Below, piece by piece: positions 44,629-53,668 of a DNA stretch of 64,000 nucleotides. The position numbers and the translations under genes are program-made. The DNA is from Thermoplasmatota archaeon (GTDB lineage Archaea; Thermoplasmatota; Thermoplasmata; Thermoplasmatales; GCA-001856825). The notes beneath the pieces were generated by a model. That model was not told the origin of the DNA. It ran no database searches and saw nothing but the letters and a program-made list of their open reading frames with translations. The DNA is taken from positions 1 through 64,000 of the forward strand of contig JAMCQR010000054.1 in NCBI GenBank assembly GCA_023379555.1. Direction: 5' to 3'. Numbering within the stretch: the first letter of the stretch is position 1; each line of letters starts with the position of its first letter.

Positions 44629-46287
44629 GTGACGAAATCCCTGGAAGAACAGCCGGGGCTCTATAATTTTCACGTTATCATTACTAAGGACCTTGAGGAG
44701 GATTTCAGGAAACTGAACAATGAAATGAAGTCAATGGGATATATACCAATAATCTCGAAGAGAAGAGATCAAGGTTCTGAAATAATCCTCTCTGTCATAA
44801 AAAGGAGAAAGCAGAAGAGGTTTGGAATCTGGGTGAACATAGTACTCCTAGTAGCTACGCTAGCCTCAACCATTTACGTGGGGGAAGGGCTTTATGTGAG
44901 CTATTTCAATATAGGTGCAAATGGACCGCTCCAGTATTTCTATGGCTTCCTATACTTCTCCCTTCCTTTGCTAATCATTTTGGGAACGCATGAACTGGGA
45001 CATTATTATGTTGCGAAGAAAAACGGCGTTGCTGCTTCCCTTCCTTTTTTCATACCCGCTCCGATAACAATTCTTGGGACTCTTGGGGCCTTCATTTCGC
45101 TTCGGGACCCCATCCCTGACAGGAAGACGCTGATTAGAATTGGAGCTGCAGGCCCACTTGTAGGATTTGTGATGAGCATAATTGTAGGTTTCATAGGGGC
45201 ATATCTGGGTATTATTCAGAAACCTGTAGTCGTTACAAGCCAACAAATCACGTATTCGATCAACCTTCCATTTATATACTCAATCGTCCCATGGTTGGTA
45301 CCGAAGAATGTTCACCCGGTTGCCTTTGCCGCCTGGGTTGGATTCCTGGTGACCGCAATAAATCTGTTCCCCATCGGCCAGCTTGATGGTGGCCATGTTG
45401 CACGAGGACTCCTCGGTGAAAATGCAAAATATCTGAGTTATTCCTTTATCGCAATATTAATTTTCTTAGGCATATACTATCCAAGCTGGATAATTTTCGC
45501 TATCCTGGTTGTAATTCTTGGAATAAGTCATCCTCCTCCTCTTAACGACATTTCCAAACCGAAAATGAAGGAAATAACGGTGGGGGTGATCGCAATTCTT
45601 CTGGTAGTCATTTCATTTTCAACTGTCCCTATCAGCCCTGCTGTGCAGCACATTGTTCCTGAGACAGCTACAGCATCGTTAAGCGATGGGAACAATTTCC
45701 TCATGGCCAATTATGCTCCGTTCAGCAGTGAGAATTACACGTTGAAGGTGGATAATCCTAACAATGCATCAATATCACTTCAGGTTCAGCTGAACAACAT
45801 TCCTGGATTCATTGAGAGTGGTTCTATCAATGAATCTTTGGCCCCCCACCAGTCGAGATACGTGGAGATTGCGTACCAACTGGCCAATGATTCACAAAGG
45901 GGCATTTTCCGTGCTTACATTAACGTCACGACCTCAGTGAAATCATTCGCGTACACAAGGACCTTCACAGTTGCAGGAGTGGATCCAAATGTTACGGCGA
46001 ATCTGGAAAATCCGCTTTTTTCAAAATCACCAACCATGAACATTAGCCTATACAATGCTGGGCTGGGAGACAATTTTACTGTTTACGGGTTTAATTCCAG
46101 TTCGGTATTCACCATTGGTCCAACCTTGTTGAACTATTCATTCACCAATTCGATCACTGTAATTGCCCTCAGCGGATATTCATCTAGAAACATTGAGATC
46201 TCTTTTACTTATCCACAGACTTACGGAGGAGCAGTTCTAATGGATTCTCAATACAACGCGGTTTTCATACTTTACGGTCCGCCATAG
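44629..46287 (+). CDS. Membrane metalloprotease, M50 (site-2 protease) family
   Basis: 552 residues from a GTG at 44629. The zinc motif HELGH is in LGTHELGHYYVAKKNG, and the third ligand region is FPIGQLDGGHVARG. About seven helices surround them, followed by a 200-residue extracytoplasmic beta-domain with many N-glycosylation-like Asn-x-Ser/Thr sites. The protein cuts membrane substrates within the bilayer. The 18 in-frame codons upstream to the stop at 44569 look coding (EDELDNLRREVGKYF) but offer no ATG, GTG or TTG, so a non-standard start is possible. Confidence 0.9.
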   Translation: MTKSLEEQPGLYNFHVIITKDLEEDFRKLNNEMKSMGYIPIISKRRDQGSEIILSVIKRRKQKRFGIWVNIVLLVATLASTIYVGEGLYVSYFNIGANGPLQYFYGFLYFSLPLLIILGTHELGHYYVAKKNGVAASLPFFIPAPITILGTLGAFISLRDPIPDRKTLIRIGAAGPLVGFVMSIIVGFIGAYLGIIQKPVVVTSQQITYSINLPFIYSIVPWLVPKNVHPVAFAAWVGFLVTAINLFPIGQLDGGHVARGLLGENAKYLSYSFIAILIFLGIYYPSWIIFAILVVILGISHPPPLNDISKPKMKEITVGVIAILLVVISFSTVPISPAVQHIVPETATASLSDGNNFLMANYAPFSSENYTLKVDNPNNASISLQVQLNNIPGFIESGSINESLAPHQSRYVEIAYQLANDSQRGIFRAYINVTTSVKSFAYTRTFTVAGVDPNVTANLENPLFSKSPTMNISLYNAGLGDNFTVYGFNSSSVFTIGPTLLNYSFTNSITVIALSGYSSRNIEISFTYPQTYGGAVLMDSQYNAVFILYGPP

Positions 46288-46351
46288 TGACGGAGAATGA
46301 GTGAAGCCAATGACAAAAAATTATTTAAGTAATCGAAATGCTTCAGCCATT

Positions 46352-47788
46352 ATGCAAGATTACGATGTGTTGGTTGCTGGCGCTGGTATTGCGGGCTCAA
46401 CTGCTGCGGCAATGGCTGGCAAAATGGGGAGCAGGGTACTTCTTTTGGATAGGAACAAGGAAACGGAGCCGGGAAAAAAGACGCTGTGGGGATGGGTATG
46501 CGGTGATGCCGTGGCTAAGTCACACATCGAGTTCGTCAGAAAGAATCTGGGAAACATATTCACGGGGGATGATCTCGGACTTCCGGTGGATGGGGTCATG
46601 GCCCTGTCACCTGATCTTCAATATAAGCTCCCTTTTGACGGCGAGGGGTACAGTCTGGAGAGACCGATATTTGGGGCCACGCTCTTCAATGCTGCGATCA
46701 AGAATAACGTAGAGTTCAGGGGAGGTTTCAGCATTGAGGCACCTATTGTGGAAGAGGGGTTTGTAAAAGGAGTTGTGGGAAAGAATTCTAAGGGGGAGGA
46801 GGAAAAGATAAGAGCGAAGGTCGTTGTGGATGCGCTTGGAATATCCTCACTGCTGAGAAGAAAGCTTCCAGAGAATCCGTACATTGACAGGGAGATTGAT
46901 TACGAGGACCTTGAACTGACTGGAAGATTCATCTATAAAATTGAAGATTACGAGAATGACCTGAAATATTATGATCCAAAATATGCCCTAATACACCTAA
47001 ACCAGAACATGGCTCCAGGTGGATATGGGTGGGTTTTCCCGAAGAAAGACGGGAGGGTGAATGTTGGACTGGGAGTACAGCACAAGAGTCTTGAATTGAG
47101 AAATGCTAAATTTGGAGAGAAGGATAACCTGAAATCTCTGATTGACAAATACGTGAAATGGAACAGGACTTTCAAGAAATACAGCCTGGATGATTCCTTC
47201 AGGAACGGGGAGGGCTACTGGAGCGTCAGTGTAAGGAGGCAGATGGAAGGAATGGTATTCCCGGGTTATATAGGAGCTGGAGATTCCATGGCTTCTCCGA
47301 ATCCGCTGAGTGCTGGAGGAATAGGGCCAGCCCTCATAGGGGGCATACTCGCTGGAAAGAAAGCTGCTGAATGCAGGGATTATTCAAAATGCGGGTTAGA
47401 TGAGCTGTGGAGCTACAATGTAGATTACAACAAACAGTACGGAAGCAAAATGGCTGGGATGGAAGTGTTCAGGACGTTCCTCCAGTCTATGACAAACGAG
47501 GACATAGACTACGGGATGAAAAATTTCATAACGTACGAGGAAGCTGTGGAAATTACTTATGGAAGGATTCCGGAACTTTCACTTACGAGCAAGATTGGCA
47601 AGGTAATGAAGGGAATGAAGAACGTCAAGACTTTCAAGAGCCTGGTATGGACAGTGGACACGATGAAGCAGTTGAACAGGATTTATGATGGATACCCTAC
47701 CACCCCTGGAGAATTTCCACAATTCAAGGCAAAAATTCAATCGATCGTGAATGATGCGAAGGAGAGACTTCCTCCCAATCCAGTTTGA
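46352..47788 (+). CDS. Geranylgeranyl reductase family flavoprotein
   Basis: 478 residues from the ATG at 46352. A GTG at 46301 is in frame, but TATA-like ttatttaag (46321-46329) lies 27 nt before the ATG. The FAD motif is VLVAGAGIAGSTAAAMAG and the family's Cys-Gly-Asp segment is WVCGDAV. GWVFPKKDGRVNVGLG and GAGDSMASPNPLSAGGIGPAL follow. It hydrogenates double bonds of archaeal geranylgeranyl chains in lipids, consistent with the mevalonate genes nearby. Confidence 0.9.
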   Translation: MQDYDVLVAGAGIAGSTAAAMAGKMGSRVLLLDRNKETEPGKKTLWGWVCGDAVAKSHIEFVRKNLGNIFTGDDLGLPVDGVMALSPDLQYKLPFDGEGYSLERPIFGATLFNAAIKNNVEFRGGFSIEAPIVEEGFVKGVVGKNSKGEEEKIRAKVVVDALGISSLLRRKLPENPYIDREIDYEDLELTGRFIYKIEDYENDLKYYDPKYALIHLNQNMAPGGYGWVFPKKDGRVNVGLGVQHKSLELRNAKFGEKDNLKSLIDKYVKWNRTFKKYSLDDSFRNGEGYWSVSVRRQMEGMVFPGYIGAGDSMASPNPLSAGGIGPALIGGILAGKKAAECRDYSKCGLDELWSYNVDYNKQYGSKMAGMEVFRTFLQSMTNEDIDYGMKNFITYEEAVEITYGRIPELSLTSKIGKVMKGMKNVKTFKSLVWTVDTMKQLNRIYDGYPTTPGEFPQFKAKIQSIVNDAKERLPPNPV

Positions 47789-47931
47789 AGATTGATACGT
47801 TTTCAATTTAACTGGTCTTTACATTTCGATAGAGAGTTGTCTCCGGTCATTATAGGGTTTCCAAATGGCTGTGTTATACCGTAATTATACAATTCATTTC
47901 GCTGCAACCTCTCCGGGGGGAATCATATTTT

Positions 47932-48117
47932 TCAGCATTTGAAGCCAATGACAATCTCCCCTTTCTTGTTCAGCTTGATTCCTGTCTCCCCTTCATAGCC
48001 GCAATCACTGCACTTTACCTCAAATGAGAAAAGGCATTCCATACTTATTTCTGGAATCGATTGCAATTTCAGATGTACTGATCCGCAATTTGGGCATTTG
48101 AGCCGCTCTGTTCTCAT
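47932..48117 (-). CDS. Small zinc-ribbon protein
   Basis: 61 residues with four Cys in two CxxC pairs (CPNC at about residue 8, CSDC at about residue 36), forming a zinc ribbon. No other domain is present. The function is unknown. The DUF981-like gene follows upstream by 18 nt on the same strand. Confidence 0.65.
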   Translation of the reverse strand: MRTERLKCPNCGSVHLKLQSIPEISMECLFSFEVKCSDCGYEGETGIKLNKKGEIVIGFKC

Positions 48118-48135
48118 GATAAAAAAGGAAAAAAA

Positions 48136-48717
48136 TTATGGGGCGTGTGCGAACCCCGATAGATGCTCTCCAACGGCGGGGATACCGATCACGAATGCCA
48201 CTATTCCAGTCAGCACAAGCACTATTGCCGTCAGGACTGCGATCCACTTGTTCTTCGTCAGCACTAGAGGAAGAACCAGAATTCCAGAAACTCCAGCACC
48301 CAAGTAGAGCAGGAACATCGCAATAGGAGATTGGGTCATCTTGAGAAGGTACCCCTCATAGCCTGAAACGATTGAATATATTCCGGCGAAGAATCCGAAA
48401 AATCCTGCAAATGACAGGGAACCTTTCTTTATGATTATGGCGCCCGCTAAGAGCGTTGCCAGTCCGAATAATGCAAGTGGGTCACCGAATAGAATGCTGT
48501 AGGAACCACCTTCAGGTTCCGGCCAAAGCATGCTATAGAACAGACCATAGATCAAAGCGTAAAAACCCGTCCCGAGAAGGAAATAGGAAAACGATTGATT
48601 TACCTCTTCCTTGTCTTTTCCCAGGAAGTACCTGTATACCGCGAAGGCTGCCAATCCAAAGAACATTGTTCCGATCATCGCAAGATTCGCAGCCAGCGGA
48701 TCAGAGAATACTGTCAT
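48136..48717 (-). CDS. DUF981-like membrane protein
   Basis: 193 residues with about six helices. The N-terminus reads FSDPLAANLAMIGTMFFG, and GFYALIYGLFYSMLWPEPEGG and ILFGDPLALFGLATLLAG are the conserved segments of the archaeal DUF981 family. The biochemical function is unknown. It is cotranscribed with the zinc-ribbon gene downstream. Confidence 0.8.
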   Translation of the reverse strand: MTVFSDPLAANLAMIGTMFFGLAAFAVYRYFLGKDKEEVNQSFSYFLLGTGFYALIYGLFYSMLWPEPEGGSYSILFGDPLALFGLATLLAGAIIIKKGSLSFAGFFGFFAGIYSIVSGYEGYLLKMTQSPIAMFLLYLGAGVSGILVLPLVLTKNKWIAVLTAIVLVLTGIVAFVIGIPAVGEHLSGFAHAP

Positions 48718-48800
48718 TTAAGTCACCGTACCAATATTGCGCGATGCTATATTACTCGGCGCGTGCAAATTTGTGTATTCTTGCTCTTTGCTTAAGGTCA

Positions 48801-48816
48801 ATTAAATATATTTAAT
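48801..48816. promoter_or_regulatory. 16-bp palindrome over the TATA box of the RHH gene
   Basis: ATTAAATATATTTAAT is a perfect palindrome centred about 24 nt before the ATG at 48833, overlapping the TATA element. It is a likely autorepression operator for the RHH protein encoded next. Confidence 0.6.
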
Positions 48817-48832
48817 ACAAATTTAGTCTCGT

Positions 48833-49426
48833 ATGGCAAGGATGAATATTTCGATCACTAACGAGATGGTACAGAGAATCCAAAACCTATCAAAAGAAGA
48901 TAACAAAACCGTCAGTTCAATAGTGACCGAATCTATTGGTATTTACGAGTATCTTAAAGAGAATCATTTGAACTGGAAAGACCTCGAAAGATTGTCCGAT
49001 TATTTGAGACTGACTAAGGCAATGAATGCCATTCCGGTACCCTCCATACTTCTTGACTTTACAATTGGCAAGTGCGTAGCGTGTTCGAAGGAAGAAACTC
49101 TGAATTCGTGGATGGATAGAGGAAAACAGCTGGGGGAGTTCATTAAAAGCATGGCAGGTACGGTAGAAGACCTCCAGGAAATAATTAAGAAATATTCCAA
49201 GTTTCTTCCGCTGGACGGGGTGGATATGAGGATTGAAGATGGAAAAATTACATTCATTGTAAATGGGGCTGGGTACAGCAAGGAATCTGCAATGGTGACT
49301 TCAGCTGGAATTCAGGGTTTTCTGGAAGTGTATGGGTACAAAGACTTCCATGCTGAAATAATTGAGGGGTTTGTGAAGGTAACGGCATCATCAACCACTG
49401 CTTCAGGAACTGCAGTGAAAGAGTGA
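48833..49426 (+). CDS. Ribbon-helix-helix protein with a large C-terminal domain
   Basis: 197 residues. The N-terminal 45 residues are a ribbon-helix-helix DNA-binding fold (MARMNISITNEMVQRIQNLS, then SSIVTESIGIYEYL). The remaining 150 residues are an unrecognised domain with CVACSKEETL in its middle and a beta-rich end (GGYSKES-like GYSKESAMVTSAG, FVKVTASS). This is far longer than usual RHH regulators, so it probably senses a ligand or partner. It is a single gene with a palindromic operator. Confidence 0.75.
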   Translation: MARMNISITNEMVQRIQNLSKEDNKTVSSIVTESIGIYEYLKENHLNWKDLERLSDYLRLTKAMNAIPVPSILLDFTIGKCVACSKEETLNSWMDRGKQLGEFIKSMAGTVEDLQEIIKKYSKFLPLDGVDMRIEDGKITFIVNGAGYSKESAMVTSAGIQGFLEVYGYKDFHAEIIEGFVKVTASSTTASGTAVKE

Positions 49427-49518
49427 TTGACTCTGTTTTGAATGCTCCGTTTTTATTGTATTTTGAAAATGAATCATTTGCTGCGTTAAAATCATTATTA
49501 TACCCTTTTGAATACTGA

Positions 49519-50721
49519 ATGGTGGTAGAGAACCATGATAAATTGCCTTTGAATTTCAAGTACATGGTTTCAAATGCTGGTTTATCCAGATTCGGTTTCT
49601 CTACTTTCAATATCGCTATACTCTGGGTAATAATGGCGGAAACTCGTCTGCCAATAATGGCAGGGCTAGGGGACGGGATCCTGTCGGCCCCATTATTCTT
49701 CAGTTTTATAGTAGGGGCAATCGTAGATAAATCTTCCAGGAAAAGGAGAATAGCATTGCTTTCTGGAACTCTGAGGGCAGTTGCAATATCGTCCATATAT
49801 GCAGCCCTTCTTGTTCACAACATACCATTAGCACTGATCGCCATATATGCCACAGGATTCTTCATCGGCTTCACTTCAGACATACTGAATTCAGTTCGAG
49901 CGGTCTGGTTCAAGGAATTTCTCACTGAGAACAATTACAAGAAGGGGAATGCACTTGATCAATCTGTCCTTTCACTTGCTGAAGGTGCCGGATATGTGAC
50001 AGGATCTATTTTCCTTGACTTGGGATTTCAGAACACTTTTCTCGCTGTCATATTCATCTTCCTGATTTCGATCATCCCTGTCCTGATGATTAGGGTAAGT
50101 GAAACTTCCGGTCCCGACCATACGGATATCATAAACTCGACCAGGGAGGGACTCTCATTTATCAGGGGGAGCAGACCGATAACCCAGTTAATATATCTGA
50201 TGCTGGCAACCAACCTAATATTTGGGATGCTCGGAGTGGTGTTTACCGCTTTGGTCCAGTTGCATTTCAAGTTACCTCCACATTATGCTGGTCTTATCTT
50301 TGCAATACTGGTATTTGGTATATTCATTGGTTCTGCCTTATCGGTCAACATAAAGGGAAGAGTAGGGGACATTCTGTTCTCCTCCCTTTTGCTTCTGGGC
50401 CTGCTCGTAACATCGGTATATTTCCTGAATAACATTTATCTTACACTCTTTCCGGTATTCATTTCTGGCGCCATAGTTGGGGTACTCAACGTTGCGGTTT
50501 CAACTGCGATGTTGAAAATTGTTCCAGTTGACATGATGGCAAGGGTTCAAGGCTCATTCAACACATTTGGACTTGGGGCAACTGCATTTGCGGGAATGAT
50601 AGGAGGATCAATAGTGCAGGTGACCGGTCCACTTCACTCCTTCCTTTACCTTGGAGCTGGAGTGATCTGCATCTCGTTTCTTACACTCATATTCAGGGAA
50701 CTCGGATCACTTCAAATTTGA
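49519..50721 (+). CDS. MFS transporter
   Basis: 400 residues with about 12 helices. Typical MFS elements are SFIVGAIVDKSSRKRRIALLSG (motif A-like loop) and ATGFFIGFTSDILNSVRA. The arrangement resembles exporters of the enterobactin/macrolide-efflux group. The substrate is unknown. It stands between the RHH regulator and a cysteine hydrolase. Confidence 0.88.
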   Translation: MVVENHDKLPLNFKYMVSNAGLSRFGFSTFNIAILWVIMAETRLPIMAGLGDGILSAPLFFSFIVGAIVDKSSRKRRIALLSGTLRAVAISSIYAALLVHNIPLALIAIYATGFFIGFTSDILNSVRAVWFKEFLTENNYKKGNALDQSVLSLAEGAGYVTGSIFLDLGFQNTFLAVIFIFLISIIPVLMIRVSETSGPDHTDIINSTREGLSFIRGSRPITQLIYLMLATNLIFGMLGVVFTALVQLHFKLPPHYAGLIFAILVFGIFIGSALSVNIKGRVGDILFSSLLLLGLLVTSVYFLNNIYLTLFPVFISGAIVGVLNVAVSTAMLKIVPVDMMARVQGSFNTFGLGATAFAGMIGGSIVQVTGPLHSFLYLGAGVICISFLTLIFRELGSLQI

Positions 50722-50775
50722 ATGATGACTCGGAACGGCATAATTAATAAACATTGAAATGTTTGCTTTATCGTG

Positions 50776-51354
50776 ATGCTTCGAAGTGAGATGCCGGTCC
50801 TTCTTATAATAGACATGCAAAAAGCATGGGATGATCCCAGATGGGGAAGAAGAAACAACATGGATGCGGAAATGAATGCAGCAAAGTTGCTGAAATTCTG
50901 GAGGGAGAATGGATTGGCAGTAGCCCACTGCAAGCACGATTCCATCAGTCCTGATTCCCCCCTGAGACCAGGGCAGGTCGGCAACGAGATAAAGGAAATA
51001 GTCGCACCTGTAGAGGGAGAAATTGTTTTTCATAAGAAGGTCAACAGTTGTTTTATAGGAACAGAGCTGGAGAAGTGGCTCAGGGATAATGGGCATAACA
51101 CGCTTGTTATCTGCGGTATAACTACTCAACACTGTGTATCGACAACCGCGAGAATGGCGGGCAACCTTGGATTCAGTAACTATGTCGTATCAGATGCCAC
51201 TGCCGCATTCGAAGTTAAAAATGGAAATGGGGATTACTTTGACCCTGAATTGGTCCATAAACTCTCACTTGCAACCATCGAGGGTGAATTTTCAGAGATA
51301 ATCGACACTCACACCCTTCTCGACAGATTGCGTTCTGAGGTATCAATTATTTAA
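50776..51354 (+). CDS. Isochorismatase-family cysteine hydrolase
   Basis: 192 residues from the ATG at 50776 (GTG at 50773 is in frame). The catalytic triad appears as Asp in LLIIDMQKAW, Lys in VFHKKVNS and Cys in GITTQHCVSTTARMAG. The cis-peptide context (ICGITTQHC) is normal. Members hydrolyse amides or isochorismate; the substrate cannot be told. Confidence 0.9.
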   Translation: MLRSEMPVLLIIDMQKAWDDPRWGRRNNMDAEMNAAKLLKFWRENGLAVAHCKHDSISPDSPLRPGQVGNEIKEIVAPVEGEIVFHKKVNSCFIGTELEKWLRDNGHNTLVICGITTQHCVSTTARMAGNLGFSNYVVSDATAAFEVKNGNGDYFDPELVHKLSLATIEGEFSEIIDTHTLLDRLRSEVSII

Positions 51355-51363
51355 CCCAGAGCT

Positions 51364-51453
51364 TCACTTCTTGTTGTGTTCTTTTGCGGCATGAGCGTCT
51401 CTCTGCTTTGCGCTCGGGAAAGTTTCACCGCAAATCTTACATTTACACGACAT
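51364..51453 (-). CDS. 29-residue C2H2 zinc-finger microprotein
   Basis: A complete frame below the usual length cut-off. It reads MSCKCKICGETFPSAKQ to ...HAAKEHNKK. The spacing Cys-x2-Cys-x12-His-x4-His with aromatic and hydrophobic core positions is a classical single C2H2 finger. It begins with ATG at 51453 and ends with TGA at 51364. It is convergent with the cysteine hydrolase gene. Confidence 0.6.
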   Translation of the reverse strand: MSCKCKICGETFPSAKQRDAHAAKEHNKK

Positions 51454-51989
51454 TCTCTATCAGGGTTTCATGTTAACCCCATATTTAGGATTGACTGCTT
51501 CTTCCTTTGATTGATCCCGTCTATTATGCGTTAATGTTTTCCTCGAATCAAGAAGCAGACAATGAAACATGGACTATCTTCATTCATTGATATGGTTCAA
51601 TCCTGTTTCGCATATGATGACATACACACTAAAGATTACTACAACAAAAGGGACTGTGAACTGAAAGCAGATTAATGGCCCTGATTGTAAATAGAGAAAA
51701 GGAAACTCGGCAAATGGTTTTGCAAGATATCAGGATGTCAGCCAAAGAGGATAACAGAATACATCTAGAAATATTCCATGAAAATTTAGCAAGAAATTAT
51801 CTGATTACATTGAATTTCCATCCTCCAGACAGGAATTAGAAAGGGGTGGAAGGGCACTAAGACATTTAAGAATTTGAAAGAATTTTCAGTCAATTCATCG
51901 TGGAACTCTGATAATCCGCTGATGGAAATTGGAACCACGGTAATTCCTGATTTGAGGTAGAGTAAGGGTGGTGCATGAAAATGTTTATA
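51454..51989. other. Non-coding, decayed interval
   Basis: This 536-bp interval holds no supported gene. A plus-strand frame with MKHGLSSFIDMVQS followed by AYDDIHTKDYYNKR (from 51562) has the look of a transposase remnant. A 54-residue frame at 51675-51839 is open but unrecognised. Both are too weak to call. Confidence 0.4.
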
Positions 51990-52074
51990 TGCGGGGGAGG
52001 GGATTTGAACCCCCGAATCCCTACGGAGCGAGATCTTAAGTCTCGTACCTTTAACCTGGCTCGGCAACCCCCGC
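51990..52074 (-). tRNA. tRNA-Leu (TAA anticodon)
   Basis: An 85-nt class II tRNA on the minus strand. The acceptor GCGGGGG pairs with CCCCCGC, with discriminator A. The anticodon stem CGAGA/TCTCG encloses CTTAAGA (anticodon TAA). It has a long variable arm and GGTTCAAATCC in the T-arm. Confidence 0.95.
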
Positions 52075-52251
52075 TCGAACTTTATGTACAGGAGGTAAAA
52101 AAGGTTGTCTGAGACACACCTTTTTGTAGGTTTCTAAATAATTCCAATAATATAATCTACTATTTTCGCCTGGTCAGGTCCAGATTTTTATTTATTCGCC
52201 CCAAAGTCATTCAAACTTAAAATATGCTGAAATTATACTGGAGAGATCATC

Positions 52252-53484
52252 ATGGATTTCAGCTTCACAGAAGATGATGAGATGGTAAGGCAGACTGCCA
52301 GGGAATTTGTAAAGAAGTACATTCTTCCAAAGAGAGATAAAATTGCATATGGAAACAAGATTCCTGATGAAATAATAAAAGCAGCATCGGATGCAGGATT
52401 TCTAGGCTTCAACATTTCCGAGAAATATGGTGGGGCTGGAGGATCAATTCACCAGATGTCAATAATAGTGGAGGAGCTGGCCAGAGGGGATGTCTCGATG
52501 GCACTCCCTGTTTACGTTCTCCTTCTGAATGGATGGCCGCTCATGCTTGAAAAATATGGGTCTGAGGAGGCAAAGGAAGAGATACTTCCCTCGGTCCTCA
52601 AGGGCAGGACATTCTTTGGGATAGGCTCCACAGAACCTTCGGGGGGCTCTGACGTTATGTCGGAAAAAACCAATGCAACCTTTAGGAATGGAAAGTGGGT
52701 TGCATCTGGAGAAAAGGTATTTATTAGTGGAGTAAGGGAGGCACTTGAACTCCCTGGTGGAGGAGGATTCCTGACCCTGATGAGAACGTCAGATCCTTCT
52801 CTTGGGTCAAAATCATTCACAACATTCGCCTTTATGCTCAAAGACGTAAGGGGGAACCTGAACAAGGAGATATCAACAACTGTTTTCAACAATATCGCCA
52901 GGGAGGGGCTCTCTACGGGTGGGTTTTCATTCAGCGACATAGAAATTGATGATAAATATAAGGTGGGGGATGCGGGAAAAGGATTCCAGATTATCATGGA
53001 AGGATTTAACGTTGCCAGGATTTACGTGGCCGCCGCCTGCAACGGAGCAGCGTCCGAGGCAATTGATATGGGAATCGATCACATGAGAACGAGGAAACTG
53101 TTTGGACAGCCCCTTGGAAGACAGGAAGGTTTACAATTCGAGCTTTCTGAGCTATATGCAAAGCTTCAATCCTCCAGGCTTCTGACCCAGAAAGCCGCGT
53201 GGACCCTTGATAGGGTGTACAAGGACAAGGAGAAGTTACCGATGAGCGAGCAAAATCTGGCTGTCTCCATGGCAAAGATGACGGCGCCACCCACAGCACA
53301 CGAAATAATCACGAAGGTAATGGTGTGGCACGGTGCAATGGCCTACACCAAAGATACTCCACTTGGAGCTGCCCAGGGAGGCGTTATGTCTTATTACATC
53401 GGGGCAGAAGGTGGAATAAACATCATGAAATTGATAATAGCAAGGGAACTTTTGGGGAAGGAATTCTTAAGTTACAAATCGTAA
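52252..53484 (+). CDS. Acyl-CoA dehydrogenase
   Basis: 410 residues. FAD-dependent alpha,beta-desaturation of acyl-CoA. The N-terminal helical domain (FTEDDEMVRQTAREFVKKYI), the substrate/FAD beta-domain signature IGSTEPSGGSDVMSEKTNA and ASGEKVFISG, and the C-terminal helical domain are all present. The usual catalytic-base region reads GAMAYTKDTPLG, with Asp rather than Glu at the expected place, so activity or specificity may differ. A degraded enoyl-CoA hydratase remnant lies 450 bp downstream, beyond tRNA-Gln. Confidence 0.93.
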   Translation: MDFSFTEDDEMVRQTAREFVKKYILPKRDKIAYGNKIPDEIIKAASDAGFLGFNISEKYGGAGGSIHQMSIIVEELARGDVSMALPVYVLLLNGWPLMLEKYGSEEAKEEILPSVLKGRTFFGIGSTEPSGGSDVMSEKTNATFRNGKWVASGEKVFISGVREALELPGGGGFLTLMRTSDPSLGSKSFTTFAFMLKDVRGNLNKEISTTVFNNIAREGLSTGGFSFSDIEIDDKYKVGDAGKGFQIIMEGFNVARIYVAAACNGAASEAIDMGIDHMRTRKLFGQPLGRQEGLQFELSELYAKLQSSRLLTQKAAWTLDRVYKDKEKLPMSEQNLAVSMAKMTAPPTAHEIITKVMVWHGAMAYTKDTPLGAAQGGVMSYYIGAEGGINIMKLIIARELLGKEFLSYKS

Positions 53485-53564
53485 CGCAGCTGCCCGCTGA
53501 ATTGGAAAGGCAACGTTCAGTCATTTTCAGTTAAATTTTTATCGCCTTCAAATATTAGCTGTGA

Positions 53565-53637
53565 AGCCCCGTGGTGTAGTGGACAAGCATACCGGACTTT
53601 GAATCCGATGACGGCAGTTCGAATCTGCCCGGGGCTA
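53565..53637 (+). tRNA. tRNA-Gln (TTG anticodon)
   Basis: 73 nt. The acceptor AGCCCCG pairs with CGGGGCT, with discriminator A. The anticodon loop CTTTGAA carries TTG, and the T-arm has AGTTCGAATCT. A TATA-like ttaaattttta lies about 25-30 nt upstream. Confidence 0.95.
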
Positions 53638-53668
53638 TTGTGACTTTTCGGACCCGTATTTTCCATGC

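Noticed and set aside
49254..49796. 180-residue minus-strand frame
   Set aside because: It crosses the RHH gene end and MFS gene start antisense; both plus-strand genes are clearly real.
51786..52067. 93-residue minus-strand frame beginning inside tRNA-Leu(TAA)
   Set aside because: It starts within the tRNA, has no promoter or family features and covers decayed DNA; unlike the 20140 frame it reads the tRNA sense strand, which does not fit int(N).
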